Source: Methylocystis sp. SC2
Lineage (GTDB): Bacteria > Pseudomonadota > Alphaproteobacteria > Rhizobiales > Beijerinckiaceae
Assembly: GCF_000304315.1 (NCBI RefSeq)
Contig: NC_018485.1
Span: 962,501 to 1,026,500 of the forward strand
Length of the DNA: 64,000 bases
Direction: 5' to 3'
The translations under genes and the position numbers were made by a program. Below, one piece after another: positions 18,362 to 28,161 of this stretch; within the stretch, counting starts at the first letter, position 1, and each line of letters begins with the position of its first letter. The notes beneath the pieces are model-generated. The model was not told the DNA's origin. It was given only the letters and a program-made list of their open reading frames with translations, and searched no databases.

Positions 18362-19237
18362 ATGGACGAAACCGCGCCATCCAAGCTTCTGGCGCTTCTG
18401 GATCTCGAGGAGGTCGGACCAGACCTCTTCCGCGGCCATAGCCCGGCCTCTTCCGGCCGTCAGGTCTATGGCGGTCAGGCCGTGGCGCAGGCGCTCGTCG
18501 CCGCGACGCGGACGACCCCTGCGGACCGTCCCGCTCATTCGCTGCACGGCTATTTCGTCCTCGCCGGAGATCCGTCGATTCCGATCGACTTCGCCGTCGA
18601 ACGCGTGCGCGACGGCAAGAGCTTCACGACGCGGCGCTGCAACGCCACGCAGCGCGGACACACGATCTTTTCGATGGAGGCGTCCTTCCAGCGGCGCGAA
18701 GAAGGCCTCTCGCACGCCGCCCACATGCCGGACGCCCCGGACCCGGAGAGTCTCGACGACGTGCATGCGCTCGTCGAGCGCTTTCGCGCCTGCCTTCCCG
18801 AACAGGCCGAGAGCTGGCTGCAGCGGCGCAGCGCGCTCGATATGCGCGTCGTCGCGCCCGACGACGTATTTTTTCCCGAACGCCGCGCCGCCGGCCAGAT
18901 GATCTGGTTTCGCGTGCGCGGCGCGGCGCCGGACGACCCCGCCATTCACACGGCGCTGCTCGCCTATCTTTCCGATATGACTCTGCTCAATACGGCGCTG
19001 CTCGTTCACGGCCTTACGATCTTCGATCCGAAGATCCAGGTGGCGAGCCTCGATCATGCCCTGTGGATACACGGGCCGATGCGAGTCGACGAATGGCTGC
19101 TCTATGCGCAGCAAAGCCCATGGGCCGGCGGCGCGCGCGCCTTGACGCGCGGCCAGATCTTCACCCGCGAGGGACGCCTCGTCGCCTCGGTGAGCCAGGA
19201 AGGCCTCGTGCGCCGGCGCGACTCGACGCGATCCTGA
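18362..19237 (+). CDS. tesB: Acyl-CoA thioesterase II
   Basis: The protein has 291 residues, close to E. coli TesB (286). It is a double hot-dog protein. GRQVYGGQAVAQAL is in the N-terminal half, and the C-terminal half has YLSDMTLLNTAL and the SLDHALWIHGPMRVDEW segment. It hydrolyses medium- and long-chain acyl-CoA. It starts 14 bases after the Trm112 gene and is probably in the same transcript. Confidence 0.92.
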   Translation: MDETAPSKLLALLDLEEVGPDLFRGHSPASSGRQVYGGQAVAQALVAATRTTPADRPAHSLHGYFVLAGDPSIPIDFAVERVRDGKSFTTRRCNATQRGHTIFSMEASFQRREEGLSHAAHMPDAPDPESLDDVHALVERFRACLPEQAESWLQRRSALDMRVVAPDDVFFPERRAAGQMIWFRVRGAAPDDPAIHTALLAYLSDMTLLNTALLVHGLTIFDPKIQVASLDHALWIHGPMRVDEWLLYAQQSPWAGGARALTRGQIFTREGRLVASVSQEGLVRRRDSTRS

Positions 19238-19272
19238 GCGACTGCCTACGCTGCAGGCAGATCAAGAAACTA

Positions 19273-19289
19273 TGCGTAATATCTAGGCA
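19273..19289. promoter_or_regulatory. Candidate NtrC-type operator (TGC-N11-GCA palindrome)
   Basis: TGC-N11-GCA, embedded in the longer inverted repeat CTATGC-N11-GCATAG (19270-19292), has the half-site geometry of NtrC enhancers (TGCACC-N5-GGTGCA). The inner bases do not match well. It lies about 175 bases upstream of the sigma-54 promoter of glnK. The palindrome is seen directly; NtrC binding is inferred. Confidence 0.35.
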
Positions 19290-19444
19290 TAGAGCCGGGC
19301 GGCGGCGCCCGCGGCGAATGCGCGCCGGCGCCCCCGGCCCGGCCCAGATTCGCGCGCATAGCCGAGGCCGGCAAAGGCGATAGCCGACCCCGCCGCAAGC
19401 TGCGGCGCAGCCTGTGTCACAGCAGATACGCTTCCGGTCAGTAG

Positions 19445-19930
<486 letters not shown>

Positions 19931-19962
19931 TCGCCTCCCCGCAACATCAGGAGCTCTCACAC

Positions 19963-21438
19963 ATGAAACTTCCTTCGCCTCGAAGCGCTTCTGTCGCTTC
20001 GGTCATCGCGGGAGCGGCGATTTCGGCATCCTTGGCGTTTCCGGCCTTCGCCGCGAACGACCCGACTCCCAATCCCGGCGACACCGCCTGGTTGCTGACG
20101 TCGTCGCTTTTGGTGCTGATGATGTCGATCCCGGGCCTCGCATTGTTCTACGGCGGCCTGGTGCGCGCCAAGAACATGCTATCGATCCTCTCGCAAACTT
20201 TCGCGATCGTCGCGCTCGTCGGCGTGATCTGGACGGTCTACGGCTATTCGCTCGCCTTCGGCGACGGCGGATCGCTCAGCAATTATATCGGCGGCTTCAA
20301 CAAGCTGTTTCTCAAGGGCGTGACGGCGGCCTCCAATGCGCCGACCTTCACCCCCGGCCATGTCATTCCGGAATATGCCTATTTCGTCTTCCAGATGACC
20401 TTCGCGATGATCACCCCGGCGCTGATCATCGGCGCCTTCGCCGAGCGCATGAAATTTTCGGCCGTTCTGCTGTTCGTCGCCTTCTGGGTGACGGTCATTT
20501 ACTTCCCCATCGCGCATTGGGTGTGGGGCGTCGCCGATCCGAACGCGCTCGTTGACGCCGCGACCCAACTCGCCGCGGCCGGCGACGAGGCGGCGAAAGC
20601 GGCCGCACAGGCGAAGATCGACGAGATCAACGCCGCCGTGGGCTGGCTCGCCGGCAAGGGCGCGCTGGACTTCGCGGGCGGCACGGTGGTGCACATCAAC
20701 GCCGGCATCGCGGGCCTCGTCGGCGCCATCATCGTCGGCAAGCGCATCGGCTACGGCAAAGAGGCCTTGCCGCCGCATTCGCTCACCCTGTCGATGGTCG
20801 GCGCCTCATTGCTGTGGGTCGGCTGGTTCGGCTTCAACGCCGGATCCAATCTCGAAGCCAACGGCGCGACGGCGCTGGCGTTCGTCAACACCATGGTGGC
20901 GACGGCGGCGGCGGCGCTCTCCTGGATGATCGTCGAGTGGCTGGTGAAGGGCAAACCGTCCATGCTGGGCCTGATCACCGGCGCGGTCGCCGGCCTCGTC
21001 GCGGTGACGCCGGCGTCCGGCTACGCCGGCCCGGTCGGCGCCATCGTGCTTGGCCTCGCCGTCTCGCCGATCTGCCTCTTCTTCGTCGATTTCGTGAAGA
21101 AGATGGCGGGCTATGACGACGCGCTCGACGTCTTCGGCGTGCACTGCATCGGCGGCATCACCGGCGCCTTGGCGACCGGCATTCTGGTCAGTCCCGATCT
21201 CGGCGGCGTCGGCATCACCGACTACACCAATCTCGAAACCTTCGCCGGAACCTACGACATGATGGCGCAGATGAAGGCGCAGGCGATCGCCGTCGTCGCG
21301 ACCCTCCTGTGGTCCGGCATCGGTTCGGCGATCCTCTACAAGCTGGTCGACCTCATCATCGGCCTGCGGCCGACGCCGGATCAGGAGCGCGAAGGCCTCG
21401 ACATCACCGATCACGGCGAGCGCGCTTACAACTACTAA
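19963..21438 (+). CDS. amtB: Ammonium transporter AmtB, first copy
   Basis: The protein has 491 residues from the ATG at 19963, with AGGAG upstream. A signal peptide ends near FPAFA-AND, and the AmtB core follows with MSIPGLALFYGGLVRAKN, FAERMKFSAVLLF and DALDVFGVHCIGGITGA. Compared with the second AmtB it has an extra Ala-rich loop of about 40 residues after IAHWVWGV and before LDFAGGTVVHIN. It imports ammonium and is gated by the GlnK encoded just before it. Confidence 0.96.
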   Translation: MKLPSPRSASVASVIAGAAISASLAFPAFAANDPTPNPGDTAWLLTSSLLVLMMSIPGLALFYGGLVRAKNMLSILSQTFAIVALVGVIWTVYGYSLAFGDGGSLSNYIGGFNKLFLKGVTAASNAPTFTPGHVIPEYAYFVFQMTFAMITPALIIGAFAERMKFSAVLLFVAFWVTVIYFPIAHWVWGVADPNALVDAATQLAAAGDEAAKAAAQAKIDEINAAVGWLAGKGALDFAGGTVVHINAGIAGLVGAIIVGKRIGYGKEALPPHSLTLSMVGASLLWVGWFGFNAGSNLEANGATALAFVNTMVATAAAALSWMIVEWLVKGKPSMLGLITGAVAGLVAVTPASGYAGPVGAIVLGLAVSPICLFFVDFVKKMAGYDDALDVFGVHCIGGITGALATGILVSPDLGGVGITDYTNLETFAGTYDMMAQMKAQAIAVVATLLWSGIGSAILYKLVDLIIGLRPTPDQEREGLDITDHGERAYNY

Positions 21439-21460
21439 GTTTAGTCTCCTGACACGACGC

Positions 21461-21492
21461 GAAGCGGCGCCCACGGGCGCCGTTTCATTTTT
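21461..21492 (+). terminator. Rho-independent terminator of glnK-amtB
   Basis: Eleven-base arms GAAGCGGCGCC and GGCGCCGTTTC (one G-T pair) enclose CACG and run into CATTTTTG. The hairpin starts 22 bases after the amtB stop. Confidence 0.8.
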
Positions 21493-21529
21493 GTAGCGGA
21501 CGCAAATTGTTATGGCGCAATGCTTGCCG

Positions 21530-21725
21530 CCCCTCTCCCCGCGGAGAGCGGGGAGAGGGGGGCGTTTGACGAGAAGCGCGGCCATACCTCCCTCTTGCAG
21601 GGAGGTCGCGACGCGAAGCGGCGCGGGTGGGGGTGATTGCGTTTCTCCCGGCGCACGTCACCCCACCCGGTTCGCTTCGCGAACCACCCTCCCCGTCAAG
21701 GGGAGGGATTTCGCCTCCCACCAAC
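21530..21725. repeat. Compound intergenic repeat of several hairpins
   Basis: This block fills most of the gap between amtB and the 5'-nucleotidase. It contains a perfect 13-base stem (21530-21542 with 21548-21560), a second stem ACCTCCCT-CTTGC-AGGGAGGT (21586-21606), a third of the form CCCTCCCC-GTCA-AGGGGAGGG, and a pair GGTTCGC-GCGAACC. It resembles the C/G-rich interspersed palindromes common between genes in Rhizobiales. I see no coding content. Confidence 0.65.
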
Positions 21726-21789
21726 ACGTATTGCCCTCGTCATCGAGGGAAGGCAGATTGCGCGTTTCCAATCGGATCAGGGCTGGCCT

Positions 21790-23298
21790 ATGTCGCGGTT
21801 TGTTAATAGGCGCGTTTTCCTTCTTTTCTTAGCTGTCGCGCTCGGGATTCCGATTCTTTCCGCCCGCGCGGCCGAGCGCGTCGTCAATCTCACCTTCGTC
21901 GTCTTCAGCGACATCTACGAAATGGCTGAGCGAGACGGACGCGGCGGCTTCGCCCGGATCGCCGGCGGGCTGAAAGCCGAGCGCGCGAAAAGGAAGAACG
22001 TCATCGTCGCGCATGCCGGCGACACGCTGTCGCCGTCGCTCACTTCGAGCGTCGACAAGGGCGCGCATATCGTCGACCTCCTCAACCGCATCGGCGTCGA
22101 CGTCTTCACGCCCGGCAATCACGAGTTCGATTTCGGCGAAGCGGTTTTTCGCCAGCGCATGGGCGAAGCGAAATTCCCTCTGCTCGCCGCCAATCTGCGC
22201 GACGCCGCCGGCCGCGCCGCGCCGGGCTTCGCCGACAGCAAGATCATCGACGTCGACGGCGTGAAGGTCGGACTCTTCGGCCTCACCGACGATGAGGCGG
22301 CGAGACGGTCCAGTCCCGGAAGCCTGAAGCTTCTGCCCGCGATCGAGACCGCGAAACGCGAGGCCAAGGCGCTGCGCGACGCCGGCGCCGATCTCGTCGT
22401 CGTGGTCACGCATTCGGAGTGGCAGGACGATCTGCGTCTGGCGAAGCTCGGATCGATCGACATCGTCCTCTCTGGGCACGACCACAATCTCCTTGTCGCC
22501 TATGACGGGCGCGCCGCGGTCGGCGAGACCCAGGCCGACGGCGTCAACCTCGTCGCCATCGATGTCGAGATGCGGATCGCCGACGACGGCGTGAAGCGCT
22601 GGACGCCCAGGTTCCGCATCATCGACACGGCCGACATGACGCCAGACGCCGCGATCGCGGAACGCGTCGCGCAATATGAAGCCGAGGTCGACAAGGCGCT
22701 CGACGTCGACATCGGGCGCACAATGTCGCCGCTCGACAGCCGAAAGGCGAGCGTGCGCGGCGAAGAGACCGCGATCGGCGACTTTTTCGCCGACGCGATG
22801 CGCGCCGCCGCCGGCGCCGACGTTGCGATCATCAACGGCGGCGGCATTCGCGGCAATCGCAACTATGCGCCAGGGACGAAACTGACGCGCAAGGACATCG
22901 CCAAGGAGCTGCCGTTCAACAATCAGCTTGTGACTCTGGAGCTTTCAGGCGCCGATCTGCGCGCCGCCTTGGAAAACGCCGTCTCGCTGGTTGGCAAGGA
23001 CGCCGGCCGCTTCGCGCAGATTTCCGGCGCCCGCATCGTCGTGCGGCGCGACGCGGTTCCTGGCTCGCGGCTTGTTTCGATCGAGGTCGGCGGCAAGCCG
23101 CTCGACGACACGAAGCTCTACAAACTTGCGACGATCGACTTCCTGGCCCGCGGCAAGGACGGCTATGTCGCGCTGACGCGCGGGAAACCGCTCGTCAACG
23201 ACCTCGAGGGTCCGCTGCTGACGAACGTCGTCATCGACGCCATCGAAAAGGCCGGCGCGATTGCGCCCGTCGTCGACGGCCGCATCAAAGTCGAGTGA
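21790..23298 (+). CDS. Periplasmic metallophosphatase / 5'-nucleotidase family protein
   Basis: The protein has 502 residues from the ATG at 21790. A signal peptide is followed by a cut near ARA-AER. The calcineurin-like N-domain carries VFSDIYEM, HAGDTLSP, GNHEFDFG and LSGHDHN. The C-terminal 5'-nucleotidase domain carries GEETAIGDFFADAMR, INGGGIRG and LPFNNQLVTLELSG. It probably cleaves phosphate from nucleotides or related esters in the periplasm. It is flanked by repeats on both sides. Confidence 0.88.
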   Translation: MSRFVNRRVFLLFLAVALGIPILSARAAERVVNLTFVVFSDIYEMAERDGRGGFARIAGGLKAERAKRKNVIVAHAGDTLSPSLTSSVDKGAHIVDLLNRIGVDVFTPGNHEFDFGEAVFRQRMGEAKFPLLAANLRDAAGRAAPGFADSKIIDVDGVKVGLFGLTDDEAARRSSPGSLKLLPAIETAKREAKALRDAGADLVVVVTHSEWQDDLRLAKLGSIDIVLSGHDHNLLVAYDGRAAVGETQADGVNLVAIDVEMRIADDGVKRWTPRFRIIDTADMTPDAAIAERVAQYEAEVDKALDVDIGRTMSPLDSRKASVRGEETAIGDFFADAMRAAAGADVAIINGGGIRGNRNYAPGTKLTRKDIAKELPFNNQLVTLELSGADLRAALENAVSLVGKDAGRFAQISGARIVVRRDAVPGSRLVSIEVGGKPLDDTKLYKLATIDFLARGKDGYVALTRGKPLVNDLEGPLLTNVVIDAIEKAGAIAPVVDGRIKVE

Positions 23299-23335
23299 TC
23301 ATACGAATGTCGGCTGATCGGTTCGCTTGGGCCGC

Positions 23336-23442
23336 GTCATTCCCGGCAGGCCGAAGGCCTGACCGGGAATCCAGAGCCGATTCAGGAATGCTGGTCATGC
23401 TCTGGATTCCCGATCGCGCGCGTTGCGCGCGTCGGGAATGAC
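23336..23442. repeat. GTCAT...ATGAC palindromic intergenic element, copy 1
   Basis: The element begins GTCATTCCCGG and ends CGGGAATGAC. It contains an inner inverted pair GGGAATCCAGAGC and GCTCTGGATTCCC and smaller hairpins near each end. It lies between the convergent 5'-nucleotidase and gabD genes, where it may also stop transcription. Similar elements occur at 48773-48909 and 61605-61710. Confidence 0.75.
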
Positions 23443-23469
23443 AGCCGAGCCGTTCAAACGGAACTCGTA

Positions 23470-24918
23470 TCACAGCCCGCCGAGGCAGACATATTTGATC
23501 TCGATGTAATCGTCGACGCCGTAGCGCGAGCCTTCGCGTCCCAGGCCCGAGTGTTTCACCCCGCCAAATGGCGCCGCTTCGGTCGAGATCAGCGTCTCAT
23601 TGACGCCCACCATGCCGAATTCCAACTGCTCGGCGACGCGGATGACGCGCGCGACGTCGCGGCTGTAGAAGTAAGCCGCGAGACCGTAAGGCGTGGCGTT
23701 GGCGAGACGCACCGCTTCAGCCTCGCATCCAAAGGAAATGAGCGGCGCGACGGGACCGAAGGTCTCCTCGTTGAGGACGAGCGCGTCGGCCGGCACATTG
23801 GCGAGCACCGTCGGTTGAAAGAAAGAACCGCCGAGCGCATGGCGGGCGCCCCCGGTGAGAACCTTTGCGCCGCGGGCGACGGCGTCGGCGACGTGACGCT
23901 CGACCTTTTCGACCGCCGCCTCTTCGATCAGCGGACCGATGGCGACGCCCGCCTCCGTCCCGTCGCCGACCTTTAGCGCGCCGGCCGCCGCCGCGAGTTT
24001 TTCGGCGAAGGCAGCGACGATCGACTCATGCACGATGATGCGGTTCGCCGAAACGCAGGTCTGGCCGCTGTTGCGATATTTGGTGGCGATCGCGCCCGCG
24101 ACGGCGCGATCGAGATCGGCGTCTTCAAAGATGATCAGCGGCGCGTTGCCGCCAAGCTCCATCGAGCATTTCTGGATGTTCTCGGCCGCCTGCCGCAGGA
24201 GAATTCTGCCCACCTCGGTCGAACCGGTGAAGGTCAGCTTGCGCACGAGCGGATTTCGCGTGAATTCGAGTCCGACCGGCGCGGGGTCTTTCGCCGTGAC
24301 CACATTGATCGCGCCGGAAGGCGCGCCGGCGCGTTCGGCAAGCTCCGCCAGCGCCAGCGCGGAGAAGGGCGTCAGCTCCGCAGGCTTCACCACCATCGTG
24401 CAGCCGGCGCCCAGCGCCGCGCCGACCTTGCGCGCGAACATGGCGGAGGGGAAATTCCATGGCGTGATCGCCGCGGTGACGCCGATCGCCTGTTTGAAGA
24501 CGAGCAGCCGACGATCGGTCGGACCCGGTATCACATCGCCATAGATGCGCCTTCCCTCCTCCGCGAACCATTCGATGAAGCTTGCGGCATAGGCGATCTC
24601 CCCGCGCGCCTCCGCGAGCGGCTTGCCCATTTCGGCGGTGATGATGCGCGCCAGCCGCTCCTGATCGGCCATGATCAGTTCGAACCAGCGGCGCATGATC
24701 TGCGCGCGCTCCTTGGCGGCGCGATCGCGCCAGCCCGGTAGCGCCCGCGCGCAAGAGTCGATCGCCCGGCGTGTCTCGGCTGCGCCCATGTCGGGAACTT
24801 GGCCGAGGATCGCGCCTGTCGCCGGGTTGTTGACGGCGAAGGTTGCGCCGCTGTCGGCGCCCACCCAAAGCCCTCCGATGAACGCTTGCTCGCGAAGGCC
24901 TAGGCTGACAGAGTGCAT
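23470..24918 (-). CDS. gabD: Succinate-semialdehyde dehydrogenase
   Basis: The protein has 482 residues and an ALDH fold. It carries [20 protein letters not shown], the catalytic glutamate in [20 protein letters not shown] and the catalytic cysteine in [12 protein letters not shown]. The ending [21 protein letters not shown] is typical of GabD, which oxidises succinate semialdehyde to succinate with NAD(P). Substrate choice within the ALDH family is inferred from overall pattern. It is divergent from the yej operon. Confidence 0.87.
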   Translation of the reverse strand: MHSVSLGLREQAFIGGLWVGADSGATFAVNNPATGAILGQVPDMGAAETRRAIDSCARALPGWRDRAAKERAQIMRRWFELIMADQERLARIITAEMGKPLAEARGEIAYAASFIEWFAEEGRRIYGDVIPGPTDRRLLVFKQAIGVTAAITPWNFPSAMFARKVGAALGAGCTMVVKPAELTPFSALALAELAERAGAPSGAINVVTAKDPAPVGLEFTRNPLVRKLTFTGSTEVGRILLRQAAENIQKCSMELGGNAPLIIFEDADLDRAVAGAIATKYRNSGQTCVSANRIIVHESIVAAFAEKLAAAAGALKVGDGTEAGVAIGPLIEEAAVEKVERHVADAVARGAKVLTGGARHALGGSFFQPTVLANVPADALVLNEETFGPVAPLISFGCEAEAVRLANATPYGLAAYFYSRDVARVIRVAEQLEFGMVGVNETLISTEAAPFGGVKHSGLGREGSRYGVDDYIEIKYVCLGGL

Positions 24919-25068
24919 TTCGAGTTCCCCCTGGGCGCGCGTCGCGCATTTTTGCTACAAAGGGCCAAAGCGGCGTGACGGTCCTTAACGGGCCGCTCGC
25001 GAACCCGCAAAAAAACCGACATAATCGCGGCTCAAGGGCAAGCGCCCTTCCGCCGCCCGAGGTCACAT

Positions 25069-26982
25069 TTGGCTCGTTCCACAATCGTCGATCTGACGCG
25101 CATTCGCCTGTCCCGTCGCTCTGTTATCGGCGCCGGCGCCGCCGCATTGGTCGCGCCGCGCGTTCTGGCCAAGCCCGGAGCGCCGTCGACCGGCGCCTCC
25201 AACCGCTTCGGTCCTCTCGCGCAGGGCGAAGTCGAAAGCCACGGCCTTTCGACCTTTGGCGACCTTGGCGAGCCGGCCGACTTCAAATATTTCGGCTACG
25301 TGAATCCAAAAGCCCCCAAGGGAGGGACATTGGCGCTGTCGCCGGCAAGCTCGACCTACGACAGTTTCAACGCCTATGTGCTGCGGGGCAATCCGGCGAC
25401 GGGCATGACGCTCGTCTTCGACAGTCTGATGAATCAGAGCCTCGACGAGCGCGACGCCTACTACGGCCTCGTCGCCAAGAAGGTGCGCATCTCGCCCGAC
25501 AAGCTCACTTACGCCTTCCTGTTGCGTAAAGAGGCGCGGTTCCACGACGGCTCGCCGCTCACGGCGCATGACGCGGCCTTTTCGCTCAACATTCTCAAGA
25601 GCAAGGGCCATCCTGTCATCAGCCAGATGCTGCGTGACCTCGAAAGCGCCGAAGCGGAGGCGGACGACATTCTCGTGCTGCGCTTCGCGCCTGATCGCAC
25701 GCGCGATCTGCCGCTCAGCGTCGTGGGTCAGCCGATCTTTTCGCGCGCCTATTACAAGGACCGCGACTTCGCAGCGACGACATTGGAGCCGCCGCTCGGC
25801 TCCGGGCCCTACAAGGTCGGCGCCTTCGAGCAGGGCCGCTACATCGCCTATCATCGCAATCCCGACTATTGGGCGAAAGACCTGCCGATCACGACAGGCC
25901 AGGCGAATTTCGACGTCGTGCGCTTCGAATATTTCGGCGACAGCCAGGTCGCCTTCGAAGCCTTCAAGGCCGGCGCATTCACCGAGCGAGAGGAAAACAT
26001 CGCGCGCGTTTGGGCGACGGGCTATGATTTTCCGGCCTTCAAGGACGGGCGCGTCAAGCGAACCACGACGCCCAACAACAATATTCCGCAGATCCAGGGA
26101 TGGTTCTTCAACACGCGCCGCAAGATTTTCAAGGATCCGCGCGTGCGCGAAGCGATCGGCTACGCCTTCGATTATGAATGGACCAGCCGCAACCTGATGT
26201 ATGACGCCTATAAGCGCATCTCCTCCTATTTCGAGAACTCCGAGCTGGAAGCGAAAGGCTTGCCGAGCGAACAGGAAAAGGCGCTGCTGGAGCCCTTTCG
26301 CGCTGATCTGCCGCCGGAAGTTTTTGGCGAGCCCTTCGTCGCGCCGGTCTCCGACGGCACGGGTCAGGATCGCGTCCTGCTGAAAAAGGCGAATGATCTG
26401 TTCGTCGCGGCCGGCTGCACGCGCAAGGATGGCGTTCTATGCCTGCCCGACGGAACGCCGCTGGAATTCGAGTTTCTCGACAATTCCAACGTCTTCGAAC
26501 GGCATACGCAGCCCTTCATCAAGAATTTGAAGCTGCTCGGAGTCAACGCCCACATCCGCGTCGTCGACGCCGCGCAATACAAGCAGCGACTTGAAAACTT
26601 TGACTTCGACGTCGTTCACGACGTGCTGCTCATGAGCTGGAACCCCGGAGAGGAGCTTCGCGCTTATTTCAGCTCGAAGACCGCCAATGTGCCCGGCTCG
26701 CGCAACCTGCCGGGGGTCTCCAATCCGGCGATCGATTCGCTCGTCGAAAAGGCGCTCCAGGCGCAAACGCGCGAAGAGCTCGTCACCTGCAGTCGCGCGC
26801 TCGACCGCGCTTTGCGCGCGCAGCGCTATTGGGTTCCGCACTGGTATAATCCGGTGCATCGCTTCGCCTATTGGGATCTCTTCGGCCAGCCCGAGCGCCC
26901 GCCGAAGTTCGACACCGGCGTGCTGTGGACCTGGTGGTGGGACGAGGATAAGGCGAAAAAAATCAACTTCACGGGACGCTAA
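25069..26982 (+). CDS. yejA: Extracellular solute-binding protein, family 5 (YejA-like)
   Basis: The protein has 637 residues from a TTG start. The N-terminus RIRLSRRSVIGAGAAALVAP has a paired-arginine signal that could be Tat-dependent. The mature part shows FGDLGEPADFKYFGYVNPKA and GTLALSPASSTYDSFNAYVL, a pattern of the YejA subgroup of oligopeptide-binding proteins. It would deliver peptides (microcin-C-like compounds in E. coli) to the permease YejBE. The permease genes follow. Confidence 0.88.
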   Translation: MARSTIVDLTRIRLSRRSVIGAGAAALVAPRVLAKPGAPSTGASNRFGPLAQGEVESHGLSTFGDLGEPADFKYFGYVNPKAPKGGTLALSPASSTYDSFNAYVLRGNPATGMTLVFDSLMNQSLDERDAYYGLVAKKVRISPDKLTYAFLLRKEARFHDGSPLTAHDAAFSLNILKSKGHPVISQMLRDLESAEAEADDILVLRFAPDRTRDLPLSVVGQPIFSRAYYKDRDFAATTLEPPLGSGPYKVGAFEQGRYIAYHRNPDYWAKDLPITTGQANFDVVRFEYFGDSQVAFEAFKAGAFTEREENIARVWATGYDFPAFKDGRVKRTTTPNNNIPQIQGWFFNTRRKIFKDPRVREAIGYAFDYEWTSRNLMYDAYKRISSYFENSELEAKGLPSEQEKALLEPFRADLPPEVFGEPFVAPVSDGTGQDRVLLKKANDLFVAAGCTRKDGVLCLPDGTPLEFEFLDNSNVFERHTQPFIKNLKLLGVNAHIRVVDAAQYKQRLENFDFDVVHDVLLMSWNPGEELRAYFSSKTANVPGSRNLPGVSNPAIDSLVEKALQAQTREELVTCSRALDRALRAQRYWVPHWYNPVHRFAYWDLFGQPERPPKFDTGVLWTWWWDEDKAKKINFTGR

Positions 26983-27048
26983 GGGAATCTCCCGGCGTCA
27001 TCCGTCGGGAGCCGTAATGCGGCCGATGCAAAAGAACGCGAGACGTTA

Positions 27049-28161
27049 ATGGGAGCCTATATCGCCCGCCGCGTGCTGCTGATGATCCCGACGATCCTTG
27101 GCATCATGCTTATCTCTTTCGTCATCGTGCAGTTCGCGCCGGGCGGTCCTGTGGAGCGCATCATCGCGCAACTGCAGGGCTTCGACGTCGGCGCGACCGG
27201 ACGCTTTTCCGGCGGGGGCGGCGACGTCGGACAGGGCGGCGCAAGCCAGACCGGAACGATGGCCGCCGAAACCGCCTCGAAATATCGCGGCGCGCAGGGG
27301 CTCGACCCGAAATTCATCGCGGAGCTCGAAAAGCAGTTCGGCTTCGACAAGCCGGCGTGGGAGCGATTCCTGCTGATGGTGAAGAATTATGCGATGTTCG
27401 ATTTCGGGCGCAGCTATTTTCGCGACGAGAGCGTCCTCAAGCTGATCGGGGAGAAGCTTCCCGTCTCGATTTCGCTCGGCCTCTGGATGACGCTTCTCTC
27501 CTATTCGATTTCAATTCCGCTCGGCATCGCCAAAGCGGTGCGCGATGGAACGAAATTCGACATGTGGACGTCCAACGCCATCATCGTCGGCTACGCCATT
27601 CCGAGTTTTCTTTTTGCGATGCTGCTGATCGTGCTCTTCGCTGGCGGCTCCTTCTGGCAGATCTTCCCGTTGCGCGGCCTGATCTCGGACGATTTCTGGC
27701 AGCTGTCGCTGTTCGACAAGGTGAAGGACTATCTCTGGCACATCATACTGCCCGTCTCCGCGATGACGCTGGGGGCCTTCGCGACGCAGACCTTTCTGAC
27801 AAAGAACTCTTTTCTCGACGAGATCCGCAAGCAATATGTGCAGACGGCGCGCATGAAGGGACTGACGGAGCGGCGCGTGCTCTATGGACATGTGTTTCGC
27901 AACGCGATGCTGATCGTCATCGCCGGCTTTCCCGGCGCCTTCGTGCATGCCTTTCTCACCGGCTCGGTGCTGATCGAGACGATCTTTTCGCTTGATGGAC
28001 TGGGCTATTTGTCTTTCGAGAGCATCGTCAATCGCGACTATCCGGTCGTCTTCGCCAACCTCTACATCTTCGCGCTTCTCGGACTTGTGGTGAATCTCAT
28101 TTCCGATCTCACCTATACCTGGATCGATCCGCGCATCGATTTCGAAACGCGCGAGGTATGA
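27049..28161 (+). CDS. yejB: ABC transporter permease YejB
   Basis: The protein has 370 residues. MGAYIARRVLLMIPTILGIM is the first membrane segment. A periplasmic loop of about 80 residues with a Gly-rich part follows, then the five other segments with the permease (EAA) loop QYVQTARMKGLTERRVLYGH. Its end overlaps the yejE start by four bases (ATGA), which implies coupled translation. Confidence 0.92.
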   Translation: MGAYIARRVLLMIPTILGIMLISFVIVQFAPGGPVERIIAQLQGFDVGATGRFSGGGGDVGQGGASQTGTMAAETASKYRGAQGLDPKFIAELEKQFGFDKPAWERFLLMVKNYAMFDFGRSYFRDESVLKLIGEKLPVSISLGLWMTLLSYSISIPLGIAKAVRDGTKFDMWTSNAIIVGYAIPSFLFAMLLIVLFAGGSFWQIFPLRGLISDDFWQLSLFDKVKDYLWHIILPVSAMTLGAFATQTFLTKNSFLDEIRKQYVQTARMKGLTERRVLYGHVFRNAMLIVIAGFPGAFVHAFLTGSVLIETIFSLDGLGYLSFESIVNRDYPVVFANLYIFALLGLVVNLISDLTYTWIDPRIDFETREV

